A DNA stretch of 64,000 nt from Microlunatus elymi (GTDB taxonomy: Bacteria > Actinomycetota > Actinomycetes > Propionibacteriales > Propionibacteriaceae). The stretch's first letter is position 1, and every line of letters begins with the position of its first letter. A program made the translations under genes and the position numbers. The notes beneath the pieces were generated by a model. That model saw only the letters and a list, made by a program, of their open reading frames with translations, was not told the origin of the DNA and searched no databases. The stretch lies in contig NZ_CP041692.1 in NCBI RefSeq assembly GCF_007362775.1, positions 2,852,001-2,916,000 of the forward strand, written 5' to 3'. Shown piece after piece: positions 35,566 to 44,870 of this stretch.

Positions 35566-37236
35566 TCAGTGCAGATGGACGGGCGCTCCCGGCCCGAGCG
35601 GGATGCCGAGCAGATACCACACCACGAAGAAGATCGTCCAGGTGACCAGCACGATGCCGGTGTACGGCAGCATCATCGAGACCACCGTGCCCATGCCGGC
35701 CTTCTTCTGGTAGCGCTGACAGGTCAGCACGATGAACGGCAGATAGACCATCAGCGGAGTGATCACGTTCATCGGACCGTCACCGACCCGGTAGGCGGCG
35801 ACGACGGTCTGCGGGGCGATGCCCAGCCGGTAGAACAGCGGGATGAAGATCGGCGCCAGGATCGCCCACTTCGGAATCACTCCGGGCATGATCAGGTCGA
35901 CGACCAGCACCAACAGGATGAAACCGATCAGCAACAGCAGCGGGCCGACGTGGGCCTGCTCGAGCAGGTCGGCCAGCCCGACCGCCGCGATTCGCGCGAT
36001 GTTGGAGTAGTTGAAGTAGGCGATGAACTGGGCGATGATCAACATCAGGAAGATGAGCGAGCCGAGTCCGGCGTACGTCTTCTCGATCGCACCGATCACC
36101 TTGGTCGATCCGATCAGCGACTTCGCGCCGCGGCCGTACCCCAGTCCGGCGGCCAGGAACAAGATCGAGATGATGAACAGCAGGCTGCTCATCAGCGGCG
36201 ACGTACCGAAGATCTCTCCGGTTTCGTGGTTGCGCAGCGGCGCGCCCGGGAACACCGTGAGCAGCACGACGATGGCCACCGCGACCAGCAGGTAGATCAC
36301 GGAGAACCGCAGTCCGCGGGACTCCAGCGCCTCCTGCTCGGGAGTCAGCCGCTCGTCGACCGCGGCCTCCTCGCCGGCCTCGCTGGGATCGAGCTTTCCC
36401 AGCCGGGGTTCGAGAAGCCGTTCGGTGACGATGGTCATCACGATCGCGCAGAAGATCGTCGAGCCGATCGAGAAGAAGAAGTTGTGGGTGACGTTGAGCT
36501 CGAGATTCGGGTTGACCAGGCCGATCATCTCGTTGGTCACCTCGGTGATGATGCCGTCCGCCGGAGTGATCAGGATGTTGACGAAGAAGGCCGCGCTGAC
36601 GCCGGCGTACGCGGCCGCGATGCCGGCCAACGGATGTCTACCCAACGAGGCGAAAGCCGCCGCACCCAACGGAATCAGCACCAGATAGCCGGCGTCGGAG
36701 GCGACGCTGGAGATGCCGCCGAGCAACACGATGATGAACGTGATCATGGATCTGGGCGCGACCTTGACCATCTTGCGGATCAACGCGGCGATCAGCCCGG
36801 ACTGTTCGGCAACGCCGACACCGAGCATCGCGACCAAGATCACCGCGACCACGCCGAAGTCGTTGAAGTTGTCCACCGCGCTGGTGAAGATGAAGGCGAT
36901 GCCCTTGGCGGTCAGCAGACTCTCGGCGGTGATCTTCTCGGTGTGCACCTCGTACGCGCCCGGTTGCTTGTCACCGGTCAGCGGATACTCGATCGACGGA
37001 TAGGTGCTGCCGCCGGACTCGGTCACCTCGCCCTGCACGGTCTGCGGTTCGCTGACCTCGGTGGTCACACTGGCGCCGGTCAGATAGAGGACGTGTGAGG
37101 CGATGATCACCAGCACACACAAGGCCAGGAAGATCAACGCCGGGTGCGGAACCTTGTTGCCGACCCGCTCGATCGTGTCCAGCACCCGCTGCATCCCGCC
37201 CCGTTTGCCGGGGTCGACCTCCTCGACGGTGCTCAT
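35566..37236 (-). CDS. AbgT-family transporter (p-aminobenzoyl-glutamate type)
   Basis: 556-aa membrane protein of the AbgT family, which imports p-aminobenzoyl-glutamate in E. coli and has been reported to export sulfonamides in others. Features are 'VPHPALIFLALCVLVIIASHVL' in helix 1, 'SDAGYLVLIPLGAAAFASLGRHPLAG' and 'DLIMPGVIPKWAILAPIFIPLF', which are conserved in the family. A periplasmic segment of about 60 residues follows helix 1. It heads a minus-strand run with the M17 peptidase next. Confidence 0.9.
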   Translation of the reverse strand: MSTVEEVDPGKRGGMQRVLDTIERVGNKVPHPALIFLALCVLVIIASHVLYLTGASVTTEVSEPQTVQGEVTESGGSTYPSIEYPLTGDKQPGAYEVHTEKITAESLLTAKGIAFIFTSAVDNFNDFGVVAVILVAMLGVGVAEQSGLIAALIRKMVKVAPRSMITFIIVLLGGISSVASDAGYLVLIPLGAAAFASLGRHPLAGIAAAYAGVSAAFFVNILITPADGIITEVTNEMIGLVNPNLELNVTHNFFFSIGSTIFCAIVMTIVTERLLEPRLGKLDPSEAGEEAAVDERLTPEQEALESRGLRFSVIYLLVAVAIVVLLTVFPGAPLRNHETGEIFGTSPLMSSLLFIISILFLAAGLGYGRGAKSLIGSTKVIGAIEKTYAGLGSLIFLMLIIAQFIAYFNYSNIARIAAVGLADLLEQAHVGPLLLLIGFILLVLVVDLIMPGVIPKWAILAPIFIPLFYRLGIAPQTVVAAYRVGDGPMNVITPLMVYLPFIVLTCQRYQKKAGMGTVVSMMLPYTGIVLVTWTIFFVVWYLLGIPLGPGAPVHLH

Positions 37237-37426
37237 CGCGATCCTCCGACCGGGTTCGGTCCCGCGGTGATCACTCGGCGGCGGGAGGCCGTCCCCCAGG
37301 GACGGCTGACTGGGGACGTCATAGGGCTGAACGTATTCATCCGGGCCGTTCTGCCTCTACGGCTGTGACCAACAATCACCCGCTACGGGTGGGTGAGAGA
37401 TCAGCCGCAGGCTTTGCACTGGTCGC

Positions 37427-38254
37427 ATGCGCGCGACGGGGGCGAAGTTGATCACCGCCTTCCGGATGTTCAACGCCGACCAGTGCCCGCTGTTGGCGGC
37501 GGGGATCGCCTTCTACACCTTCCTGGCACTGTTCCCGGCACTGATCGCGTTGGAATTCCTGTACGGGTTGGTGGCCGACCCGGCGACCCTGGTCAGCCAG
37601 ATCGAGACGATCACCAGCACGCTGCCCGGCGTGGCCCGCAAGCTGATCGCCGAGCAGTTGGCGGTGATGGCGAGCAGCCCGCGGCCGGTGCTCGGGATTG
37701 GCTTCGTGATCGCGGTGCTGACCGAACTGTGGAGCGTCAGCGGCGTGGTCGGCAATCTGTTCGGCGCGGTCAACACCGCCTACCGGGTGCCGGACGATCG
37801 CGGCTGGGTCCGCCGCAAGCTGCTCGCGTTGGCAGCGGCCGTGGTCTCGATCCTGTTCATGGCGGTGGTCGTGGTCATGGTCGTCCTGGCACCGCAGCTG
37901 ATCGCCATCGTCGGCGGGCCGGCCGTCCTCGGCTGGGTCCTGGAGGGGCTGCGGTGGCTGATCCTGGTGTCGTTGACGGTCGTCGGTGTCCGGCTGGTGT
38001 ACCGGTTCGGGCCGCACCGACGCGCGACCCGGCCGCGGCTGATCTCGGCCGGCGCGGTGGTGGCAACCCTGATCTGGTTCGCCGCCTCGGCGGGCTTCGC
38101 GATCTACGTCGACCTGTTCGGGTCGCACGCCGAGACGTACGGTGCGCTGGCGGGCGTCGCCGTACTGCTGTTGTGGCTGTGGCTGGCCGGCTACGCCATC
38201 CTGCTCGGCGCCGAGATCAACTCCACCTTCGACGCGGATCAGAGCAGCCCCTGA
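37427..38254 (+). CDS. YihY/BrkB family inner-membrane protein (second copy)
   Basis: 275-aa, six-helix YihY protein without the C-terminal extension of the copy at 22311. 'CPLLAAGIAFYTFLALFPALIAL' opens the domain and 'YGALAGVAVLLLWLWLAGYAILLGAEIN' closes it. The ATG at 37427 has no clear ribosome site within the 190-bp upstream gap. Its last 16 bp overlap the last 16 bp of the convergent LuxR-type gene. Confidence 0.85.
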   Translation: MRATGAKLITAFRMFNADQCPLLAAGIAFYTFLALFPALIALEFLYGLVADPATLVSQIETITSTLPGVARKLIAEQLAVMASSPRPVLGIGFVIAVLTELWSVSGVVGNLFGAVNTAYRVPDDRGWVRRKLLALAAAVVSILFMAVVVVMVVLAPQLIAIVGGPAVLGWVLEGLRWLILVSLTVVGVRLVYRFGPHRRATRPRLISAGAVVATLIWFAASAGFAIYVDLFGSHAETYGALAGVAVLLLWLWLAGYAILLGAEINSTFDADQSSP

Positions 38255-40920
38255 CTCCGTCCGGCCTGGATCGCCTCCCGCCGCGAACCCACGCCGAGCT
38301 TGCCGTAGATGGAGCGGACATGGGTCTTGACGGTGTTCAGCGAGACCGTCAGGTCACCGGCGATCTCCTCCAGCGATCGCATGCTCTGCAGCCGGTTCAG
38401 CACCTGCCGTTCGCGTTCGGTCAGGGAGACGGTGACCTCGTCGGTGGTCTGCCGCCGTGCCAACACCGTACGGGCGGTCTGTTCGTTCGCGCCCCAGCTG
38501 CCCAACTGCTCGGCCAGCAACGCGAGCACCACGGCCGGCGCTCGGAGGAGGGGCCGCAGCGCCGCCGACCGGGTTGCCTCGTCGAGGGCGGCGGCCAGCC
38601 CGTCGATCGCCCGTTCACGCTCGCCGCAACGCAGCCTGATCCAGGTCTCCAACACCCAGCCGTCGACGAGCGCGGACAGCATCAGCGGCTGTGCGCTGCC
38701 GTTCAGCAACGGGCCGAGGTCGGCTCGCGCCGAGGTGAATCGGCTGATCTTCGCCGAGCTGCGGGCCCGGAGCAGGCGCAGGTCGGGCACCGGACCGAGC
38801 GCCTCCTCGGCCCAGGCGATCACCTCGCGAGCCCGGCCGGTGTGGTTCAACTGGAGCGCGGCGTCGTGCTCGATCATCGCGTGCGCTGCGATCAGGGCCG
38901 GCGGGGCGTGTTCGGTGCCCAGCCCGGATCGCAACGCGGCAAGACGTTCCAGGGCCCGGGCACGGTTGCCCAGGTCGTGATCGGCGGTGGCGGACAGCAG
39001 CCGGATCCAGCCGGTCACCGGGTGCGGAGTGGCCGGGCCGCCGGCCGCTCCCGCTTGCGGCCGCAGCCGGGCGAGCAGTTCCTGACAACGGTCCGGCTGC
39101 CCGCCCGCCAGAGCCGCCTGCGCCCGGAACACATGCATCAGTACGTCGTCGGCGGTGCCCCGCCAGAGTTTGGGATCGGCCGCCGAGCCGACCCGATCCG
39201 ACAGCGTCGCCACCGAGGCCAGGTCGCCGCCCTGCGCGGAGGCGATGGCGAGCAGGGCCAGCCCGCGGGCGGTGAGGTAGCCGTTTCCCACGCCGCGGCC
39301 GAGTGCCACCACGGTCTCGGCCAGCTCGCGGCAACGGTCTGCGGCACCTTCGGCCGCGGCAACCGTCGCCCGGGCCAGCACATTCAGGGCTTCGGCGTCC
39401 GGGTCGGCCGGGTCGGCCGAGGCGGCCCGCGACGCTGCGACGAGCCGCGGCGACAACGGATGATCGATCGCCACCCGATGTTCGCCGGCCAGCACCAGCC
39501 GTCCGTTCACCAACTGCCACAGGTCGGCGAGCGTCGGATCGGGGCGGTCGGGCCAGCCGGCCGCCGCTGCCTCGACCGAGTGTCGGGCGGAATCGGCTCG
39601 AGCGACGTCGAGCTGAGCCGCGGCCAGCAGCAGAGCCGATCGCGGGTCGGTCCGGAACAGCTGCGTGAACGCGCCCGCGGCCGACCGGAGCAGGGCATGC
39701 TGACCGCTCAGCAGCAGCCGGATCCCGTGGCGTTCGACCAGCGCCGCGACCAGCGCCGGATCTCCGCCGGCGATCGCGTGGCGGAGTGCGTCGTCCGGCT
39801 GGTCCTGCTGCTCGAACCAGCCGGCGGCGTCGGCATGCAGTTCGGACTCGAGGTCGGGGTGCAGCCGGCGCAGGTCCATCAGCAGATGGGCGCGCAGCAG
39901 CGGATGCACCTGGAACCAGCGCCGGCCGCCGCCGTGGCTGGTGACCAGCGAGTTGGTGGACTCCAGTTCGGCCAGCACCTCGCCCGCGTCGGGCAGATCG
40001 GTCAGGCAGCCGGCCAGGCCGGCGGTGATCCGGGTGCAGACAGCGGTGCGGTCCAACAGCCGGCGGGCCCGCGGCGACAGCCCGGAAAGCACCTCGCCGA
40101 CCAGGTAGTCGGAGATGGTCTTCGTGCTGCCGATCAGGTCGGTGAGCACCGCGGCCGGTTCGGATCGACGCATCGCCAGCACTGCCAGCCGCAGCCCGGC
40201 CGCCCAGCCGCCGGTCTGCTCGATCAGCAGCCGGACCTGATCGTCGGTCAGGTTCAGGCCGCTGTGGGCGAGGAGGAGCTCGGTCTCCGGTCGGGTGAAG
40301 GCGAGGTCGGGGCCGCGCAGCGCGAGCAGCCGGTCGTCCAGCCGCAGCGGGCCGAACCGGAGTGCCGGATCGATCCGTCCGGAGAGCACCAGCCGGATCT
40401 GCGGGCCGGCGTAGGTGATCAGGTCGTCCAGCCCTTGCAGCGGTGCCGGGTCGGTGAGTTCACCGATGTCGTCCAGGATCAGCGTCACCGGCGTCGTGTC
40501 GGCCGCCTGCGGGCTCTGCTCGCCGGCGATCGATTCCGCGATGGCGGTCACGTACGTGACGTCGAGACTGCGACTCGGCGCCACGCCGCTGCGCGGCAGT
40601 GGTACGGCAGTCGGCACCGGGGCGCAGCTCCGCAACGCGCTCACCACCGCCGACCAGAATCGTTGCTCGTCGTTGTCGGCACGATCAACCTTCACCCAGG
40701 CAGTCGGGCCGGTACGCGACCCGGCCCACTCGGCCAGCAGTTGGGTCTTGCCGGATCCCGCCGGCGCGCTGAGCAGGACGACCGTGTCCTCGCCGGCCCC
40801 GTTCAGTCCGGCCAGCAACCGTTCCCGAGGAACCTGCGCCGCCGGCAGCTGCGGCGGCGTGATCTTGACGGCCGGGGGTGGCGACAGCCGGCCGCCGGCC
40901 GATCCGTCCGCGCGGCTCAT
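38239..40920 (-). CDS. Large ATP-binding LuxR-family regulator (MalT-like)
   Basis: 893-aa regulator of the LAL/MalT type. Walker A APAGSGKTQ lies at 52-60, 'VTLILDDIGELTDP' gives Walker B, a helical repeat (TPR-like) middle region runs from about 330 to 800, and a LuxR helix-turn-helix closes the protein (LTERERQVLNRLQSM and SLNTVKTHVRSIYGKLGV). Start chosen at ATG 40920, which has GGAAGGGA upstream. It is divergent from an SLC13 transporter; the 85-bp gap contains several CTCAA(G/A) repeats that could be its operator. Likely activates a nearby transport gene (inference). Confidence 0.88.
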   Translation of the reverse strand: MSRADGSAGGRLSPPPAVKITPPQLPAAQVPRERLLAGLNGAGEDTVVLLSAPAGSGKTQLLAEWAGSRTGPTAWVKVDRADNDEQRFWSAVVSALRSCAPVPTAVPLPRSGVAPSRSLDVTYVTAIAESIAGEQSPQAADTTPVTLILDDIGELTDPAPLQGLDDLITYAGPQIRLVLSGRIDPALRFGPLRLDDRLLALRGPDLAFTRPETELLLAHSGLNLTDDQVRLLIEQTGGWAAGLRLAVLAMRRSEPAAVLTDLIGSTKTISDYLVGEVLSGLSPRARRLLDRTAVCTRITAGLAGCLTDLPDAGEVLAELESTNSLVTSHGGGRRWFQVHPLLRAHLLMDLRRLHPDLESELHADAAGWFEQQDQPDDALRHAIAGGDPALVAALVERHGIRLLLSGQHALLRSAAGAFTQLFRTDPRSALLLAAAQLDVARADSARHSVEAAAAGWPDRPDPTLADLWQLVNGRLVLAGEHRVAIDHPLSPRLVAASRAASADPADPDAEALNVLARATVAAAEGAADRCRELAETVVALGRGVGNGYLTARGLALLAIASAQGGDLASVATLSDRVGSAADPKLWRGTADDVLMHVFRAQAALAGGQPDRCQELLARLRPQAGAAGGPATPHPVTGWIRLLSATADHDLGNRARALERLAALRSGLGTEHAPPALIAAHAMIEHDAALQLNHTGRAREVIAWAEEALGPVPDLRLLRARSSAKISRFTSARADLGPLLNGSAQPLMLSALVDGWVLETWIRLRCGERERAIDGLAAALDEATRSAALRPLLRAPAVVLALLAEQLGSWGANEQTARTVLARRQTTDEVTVSLTERERQVLNRLQSMRSLEEIAGDLTVSLNTVKTHVRSIYGKLGVGSRREAIQAGRSQGLL

Positions 40921-40967
40921 CGGTTCACGTCCCTTCCGGTGATCATCGGCACGCCCCACGACCGGCT

Positions 40968-41000
40968 CAAATTCGGCTCAAGCGCTCAAGACTTCGATCA
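40968..41000. promoter_or_regulatory. Clustered CTCAA repeats in LuxR/SLC13 divergent gap
   Basis: The gap reads GGCTCAAATTC, GGCTCAAGCG, CTCAAGACTTCG and ATCAAG in succession, so TCAA(G/A) recurs four times within 33 bp between the two divergent genes. Placement suits an operator, but no consensus is available. Confidence 0.35.
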
Positions 41001-41005
41001 AGATA

Positions 41006-42907
41006 GTGCAAATTCGCGATGCCGAGCACGACTTCCCACCCGTGGCGGGCGACGCAGCCGCTGGCACCGTCCCGCAGATTTGGCCGGTGGACATCGTGAT
41101 CACGCTGACGATTCTCGGGCTGTCCGTCGTCGTCTTCGTCTGGAACCGGCTGCCGGTGGAGATGGTGGCGTTGCTGACCAGCCTGGCGCTGCTGGCCACC
41201 GGCATGATCGGATTCGACGACGTCTTCGAGGGTTTCGCGAGCCCGACGATCGCCTTGATCGCGGCCCTGTTCGTGGTCGCGGAGGGGATCGACGCGGCCG
41301 GCATCACCACCTGGCTGGGCAGTCTGCTGGTCCGGTTGGCGGGCACCAGCAGGGCCCGACTGTTGATCTTGATCATGTCCGCGGTGGCGCTGCTGACGGC
41401 GTTGATCAGCGTGAACGGCGCGGTGGCCGCGCTGCTGCCGATGATCGTCGTGTTGTGCGTGCGATTGGGTCGGATGCCGTCGAAGGTGTTGCTGCCGATG
41501 GTGTTCGCGGCCCATGCCGGATCCTTGCTGGTGTTGACCGGTTCGCCGGTGAACATCCTGATCGCCCAGGCTGCGCACGACTCCGGCGGCGAGATCGGCT
41601 TCTTCGAGTTCGGCCTGGTCGGGGTGCCGATCTTCGTCGGTACGGTGCTGGTCGCGCTGCTGCTGGGCGAGAAGTTGTTGCCGGAGCGGCGCGGCGAGAC
41701 GCCGCGGGATCTGTCCGCGCACTCGCGAGTGCTGAAGGAGCACTATCTTGCCGATCAGCGACTCGCCCGGGTACGGATCCTGGCCGGCTCGCCGTTGATC
41801 GGTCGTACCCCGTGGCTCGGGCTGGCGGCCGATGAGTTGATGCCGGAACCGGCGGCCGTGCACGTGCTGAGTCCGCAGACCGGGCGGGGCCGGCCACTGA
41901 CCGGGCGGGACCTGATCGCCGGTGATCAACTCGTGGTCCGCGGCCGGGATGCCGAGCTGCTCGACTTCTGCGAGCGGCTGGGGCTGGAGATCGACAGCAC
42001 CAACAGCGAGTTGTTGCTCAAGAACGGCTTGATCAACAAGGAGTTCGGGGTGGCCGAGGTGCTGATCCCGCCGCGATCGTCGTTGGTCGGCACGTCGGTC
42101 TATCCCGGCATGGTGACCGAGAGCGAACAACTCGTCGTGCTGGCGCATCAACGGGTCGGCGAACGACTGGGCGAGCAGCCGACGACGATCATGCCGGGGG
42201 ACAGCCTGCTGTTGCAGGGTCGCTGGGATGCGTTGGACGAGCACACTGCCGGCGACGACGTGATCCTGGTCGACTCGCCGGATGCGATCCGCCGCCAGGC
42301 TGTGCCGCTGGGCCCGCGGGCCAAGCCGGCGGTGATCATCCTGGTGCTGATGGTTGCCTCGCTCACCGTCGATCTGATCCCCGCCGCGATCAGCTGTGTG
42401 CTGGCGGCGATCGCGATGGTGCTCTTCCGGGTGGTCACGCCCAAGCAGGCCCATCGTTCGATGCAGTGGCAGACGTTGATCTTGGTCGCGGCGATGTTCC
42501 CGATGTCCACTGCGATCACCGACACCGGCGTCGCGCACCTGCTGGCACACGGCATCGTGGATCTGGTCGGCGGCAGCAGCCCGTACCTGTATCTGCTCGG
42601 TTTGTCCTTGGTGACAGTGATTCTCGGCCAGTTGATCAGCAACACCGCGACCGCGTTGATCTTGATCCCGATCGGGATCTCGGTGGCCGCCCAGGCGCAC
42701 ATCTCGCCGCTGACCGTGTTGATGGCGATCAGTACGGTCTCCTCGGCCGCGTTGCTCACGCCGGTGGCCACGGCGTCGAACACGATGGTGATGCAGCCGG
42801 CCGGCTACCGCTTCGGCGACTACTGGAAATTCGGCGGCGCGGTGATGGTGATCTATCTGGCCGTGGCGGTGCTGCTGGTGCCGGTCTTCTGGCCGTTCGG
42901 TGGATGA
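41006..42907 (+). CDS. SLC13-family transporter with two TrkA-C domains
   Basis: 633-aa anion/Na+ symporter-like protein (CitT/SLC13 superfamily). Five or so helices (28-200) precede two regulatory RCK-C (TrkA-C) domains at about 225-300 and 325-405, then six further helices. 'SVNGAVAALLPMIVVL', 'AGSLLVLTGSPVN' and 'GQLISNTATALILIPIG' are the paired SNT-like substrate motifs. Substrate could be sulfate, dicarboxylate or another anion. The GTG at 41006 lacks a ribosome site; a start at GTG 41087 is an alternative. Confidence 0.83.
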   Translation: MQIRDAEHDFPPVAGDAAAGTVPQIWPVDIVITLTILGLSVVVFVWNRLPVEMVALLTSLALLATGMIGFDDVFEGFASPTIALIAALFVVAEGIDAAGITTWLGSLLVRLAGTSRARLLILIMSAVALLTALISVNGAVAALLPMIVVLCVRLGRMPSKVLLPMVFAAHAGSLLVLTGSPVNILIAQAAHDSGGEIGFFEFGLVGVPIFVGTVLVALLLGEKLLPERRGETPRDLSAHSRVLKEHYLADQRLARVRILAGSPLIGRTPWLGLAADELMPEPAAVHVLSPQTGRGRPLTGRDLIAGDQLVVRGRDAELLDFCERLGLEIDSTNSELLLKNGLINKEFGVAEVLIPPRSSLVGTSVYPGMVTESEQLVVLAHQRVGERLGEQPTTIMPGDSLLLQGRWDALDEHTAGDDVILVDSPDAIRRQAVPLGPRAKPAVIILVLMVASLTVDLIPAAISCVLAAIAMVLFRVVTPKQAHRSMQWQTLILVAAMFPMSTAITDTGVAHLLAHGIVDLVGGSSPYLYLLGLSLVTVILGQLISNTATALILIPIGISVAAQAHISPLTVLMAISTVSSAALLTPVATASNTMVMQPAGYRFGDYWKFGGAVMVIYLAVAVLLVPVFWPFGG

Positions 42908-43051
42908 CGGTCGGCCGGCAAAGCTCACCAGCAACGGGTGAACCGATCGCGCTGCCTGCTGGCCAGGCTGACGCCATGACGGCAGAATGGCGGTTCCGAG
43001 GCTTGGGGCAACGGGGATCGTGAATTCCGACGACGTGGTGTGAGGACTCCG

Positions 43052-44188
43052 ATGGCTGACGCGCAAGGCATTCCTTCCCAACCCGCGCCGGACGGCGATT
43101 CCGGCCGGCCGGACACCACGACCGCCGGCCGCAGGTCGTGGCCGGGCTGGCGTTGGGTCGTGGTCGGGGTGGTGGCGCTGGCGCTGGTTGCGGCGGGCGG
43201 CGTGATCGGCGGGCTGGTGGCGTTGCGGCTACGGCCCGCCTTCGGCACCGGCTGCTCTGTCGAGCAGACCGCCGAGCAGGTGCTGCCGACCGTGGTGACG
43301 CTGGCCGTGCAGGGGCCCTCCGGCGGCAGCAACGGCAGCGGCCAGGTGATCGACAACAACGGCAACGTGCTGACCAATGATCATGTGATCAGTCCGGCCG
43401 GTTCGTCCGGCACCATCGACGTCATCTTCAACGACGGACGTACGGTCCGGGCCACCGTCGTCGGCCGGGCACCGGAGTTGGACCTGGCTGTGGTGCATAT
43501 CCAGCCGGAGCGGTCGACACCGGTGATCAACATCGGCTCGTCGGAGGACCTGCGGGTCGGCGAGCAGGTGATCGCCCTGGGGGCGCCGCTCGGCCTGTCC
43601 AACACGGTCACCACCGGGATCGTCAGCGCCATCGGGCGCGATGTCCCGGTGCCGGCCGACAACGGCGGCCAGGCCGTGATCGCCGGCGCCATCCAGACCG
43701 ATGCCGCCATCAACCCAGGCAACTCGGGAGGCGCGCTGGTGGACTGTTCCGGTGACCTGGTCGGTGTCAACACCGCGATCGCCACCGTGCCCAACGCGTC
43801 CGGTGAAGCGGGCGGCGGCAACGTCGGAATCGGCTTCGCCATCCCGGTCGACCTGGCCATGCAGGTCGCCGATCAGTTGATCGCCAAGGGCAGCTTCACC
43901 CCGGTCTACTTCGGGGCCGAGACCTCGCCGATCAGTCCCGAGGCCGCTGACCGGCTCGGTCTCGACGGCGGTCTGGTGGTGCTGGACGTGTCCTCGGGCG
44001 GGCCCGCCGCTCAAGCCGGCCTGAAGCGTGGCGACGTGATCACTGCGGTGGACGGCAAGCCGACCCGGTCCGCCGACAGCATCTGGTTGATCACGTTGAC
44101 GAAGAAGGCGGGGGATCGGGTCCGGGTTCAGTACACCCGGGGGACCGAGCAGAAGACGGCGACCGTGACCCTGGCCGACCAACCGTAG
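43052..44188 (+). CDS. HtrA-like S1C serine protease with PDZ domain
   Basis: 378-aa membrane-anchored envelope protease. A polar cytoplasmic N-terminus (1-33) is followed by a single membrane helix (35-58), a trypsin-like domain with triad H111 (TNDHVIS), D144 (ELDLAVV) and S225 (GNSGGAL), and one PDZ domain (about 285-372). The ATG at 43052 has GAGG 6 bp upstream; the GTG at 43040 is weaker. Expected to degrade or process misfolded envelope proteins, as mycobacterial PepD/HtrA proteins do. Confidence 0.92.
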   Translation: MADAQGIPSQPAPDGDSGRPDTTTAGRRSWPGWRWVVVGVVALALVAAGGVIGGLVALRLRPAFGTGCSVEQTAEQVLPTVVTLAVQGPSGGSNGSGQVIDNNGNVLTNDHVISPAGSSGTIDVIFNDGRTVRATVVGRAPELDLAVVHIQPERSTPVINIGSSEDLRVGEQVIALGAPLGLSNTVTTGIVSAIGRDVPVPADNGGQAVIAGAIQTDAAINPGNSGGALVDCSGDLVGVNTAIATVPNASGEAGGGNVGIGFAIPVDLAMQVADQLIAKGSFTPVYFGAETSPISPEAADRLGLDGGLVVLDVSSGGPAAQAGLKRGDVITAVDGKPTRSADSIWLITLTKKAGDRVRVQYTRGTEQKTATVTLADQP

Positions 44189-44224
44189 GCAGCGACCTGT
44201 AGGCAGCGAGAAGAGGAATCGAAG

Positions 44225-44824
44225 ATGGCAGAGCAAGGTTCGGCGATCCAGAGCGCTGCCGGGTTCGCCCGGCGGTTGGGCTGGTTCGGCGTCGTACTCG
44301 GCGTGTGTTTGATCATCCTCGGGTTGATCGTCCTGATCAGGCCCGGCGCATCGCTGCTGTTGCTGGCCATCCTCGTCGGCATCCAGTTGATGTTCCTCGG
44401 CGTCGTACGGGTGATCTCGGCGCTGACCAGCAAGACTGTCTCCACCGTCTGGCGGGTGCTGGTGATCATCGCCGGCGTCCTGACCGCGATCGTCGGCATC
44501 ATCTGCCTGCTGCGACCGGAGAAATCCCTGTCCCTGTTGGCGATCTTGGTCGGCATCGGCTGGCTGATCGACGGCGTGGCGACGATCGTGTCGGCCTTTC
44601 TCGCCCCGCGGAAGCGCCGGGCCCGGGTGAGTCAGGTGATCTTCGGCCTGTGCAGTCTGATCGCCGGCATCATCGTGATCGTGTGGCCGGAGAAGAGTCT
44701 GGTCGTGATGACCCAGCTGGTCGGCGTGATCTTGATCGTGCTCGGCGTTCTGGCCATCTCAGTGGCCCTGCCGCAGGTGCGGGCCAAGGACGAGCCGGCC
44801 GCCGGAACCCCTGCCCGGCCGTGA
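44225..44824 (+). CDS. DUF308/HdeD family membrane protein
   Basis: 199 aa with six predicted helices arranged as three helix pairs: 'VVLGVCLIILGLIVLIRPGAS', 'VLVIIAGVLTAIVGIICLLRP' and 'LIAGIIVIVWPEKS' are repeats of the (V/I)xxGxxxxxxP motif typical of HdeD. E. coli HdeD is linked to acid resistance; the role here is unknown. GAGGAA precedes the ATG, and it follows the protease by 36 bp, probably in one transcript. A hairpin terminator follows 7 bp after the stop. Confidence 0.85.
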   Translation: MAEQGSAIQSAAGFARRLGWFGVVLGVCLIILGLIVLIRPGASLLLLAILVGIQLMFLGVVRVISALTSKTVSTVWRVLVIIAGVLTAIVGIICLLRPEKSLSLLAILVGIGWLIDGVATIVSAFLAPRKRRARVSQVIFGLCSLIAGIIVIVWPEKSLVVMTQLVGVILIVLGVLAISVALPQVRAKDEPAAGTPARP

Positions 44825-44831
44825 CATCGCC

Positions 44832-44854
44832 GGCCACAGACCGGGGTTGTGGCC
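44832..44854. terminator. Hairpin between DUF308 and hydrolase genes
   Basis: GGCCACA (44832-44838) pairs with TGTGGCC (44848-44854) around a 9-nt loop, in the 46-bp gap between convergent genes. No U-run. Confidence 0.6.
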
Positions 44855-44870
44855 TCAGGGTGGCGTCTGA

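Noticed and set aside
37393-41835. 1480-codon frame antisense to the regulator and through the SLC13 gene
   Set aside because: It is the GC-rich shadow of real genes; composition is Arg/Gln/Gly-rich and no family is seen.
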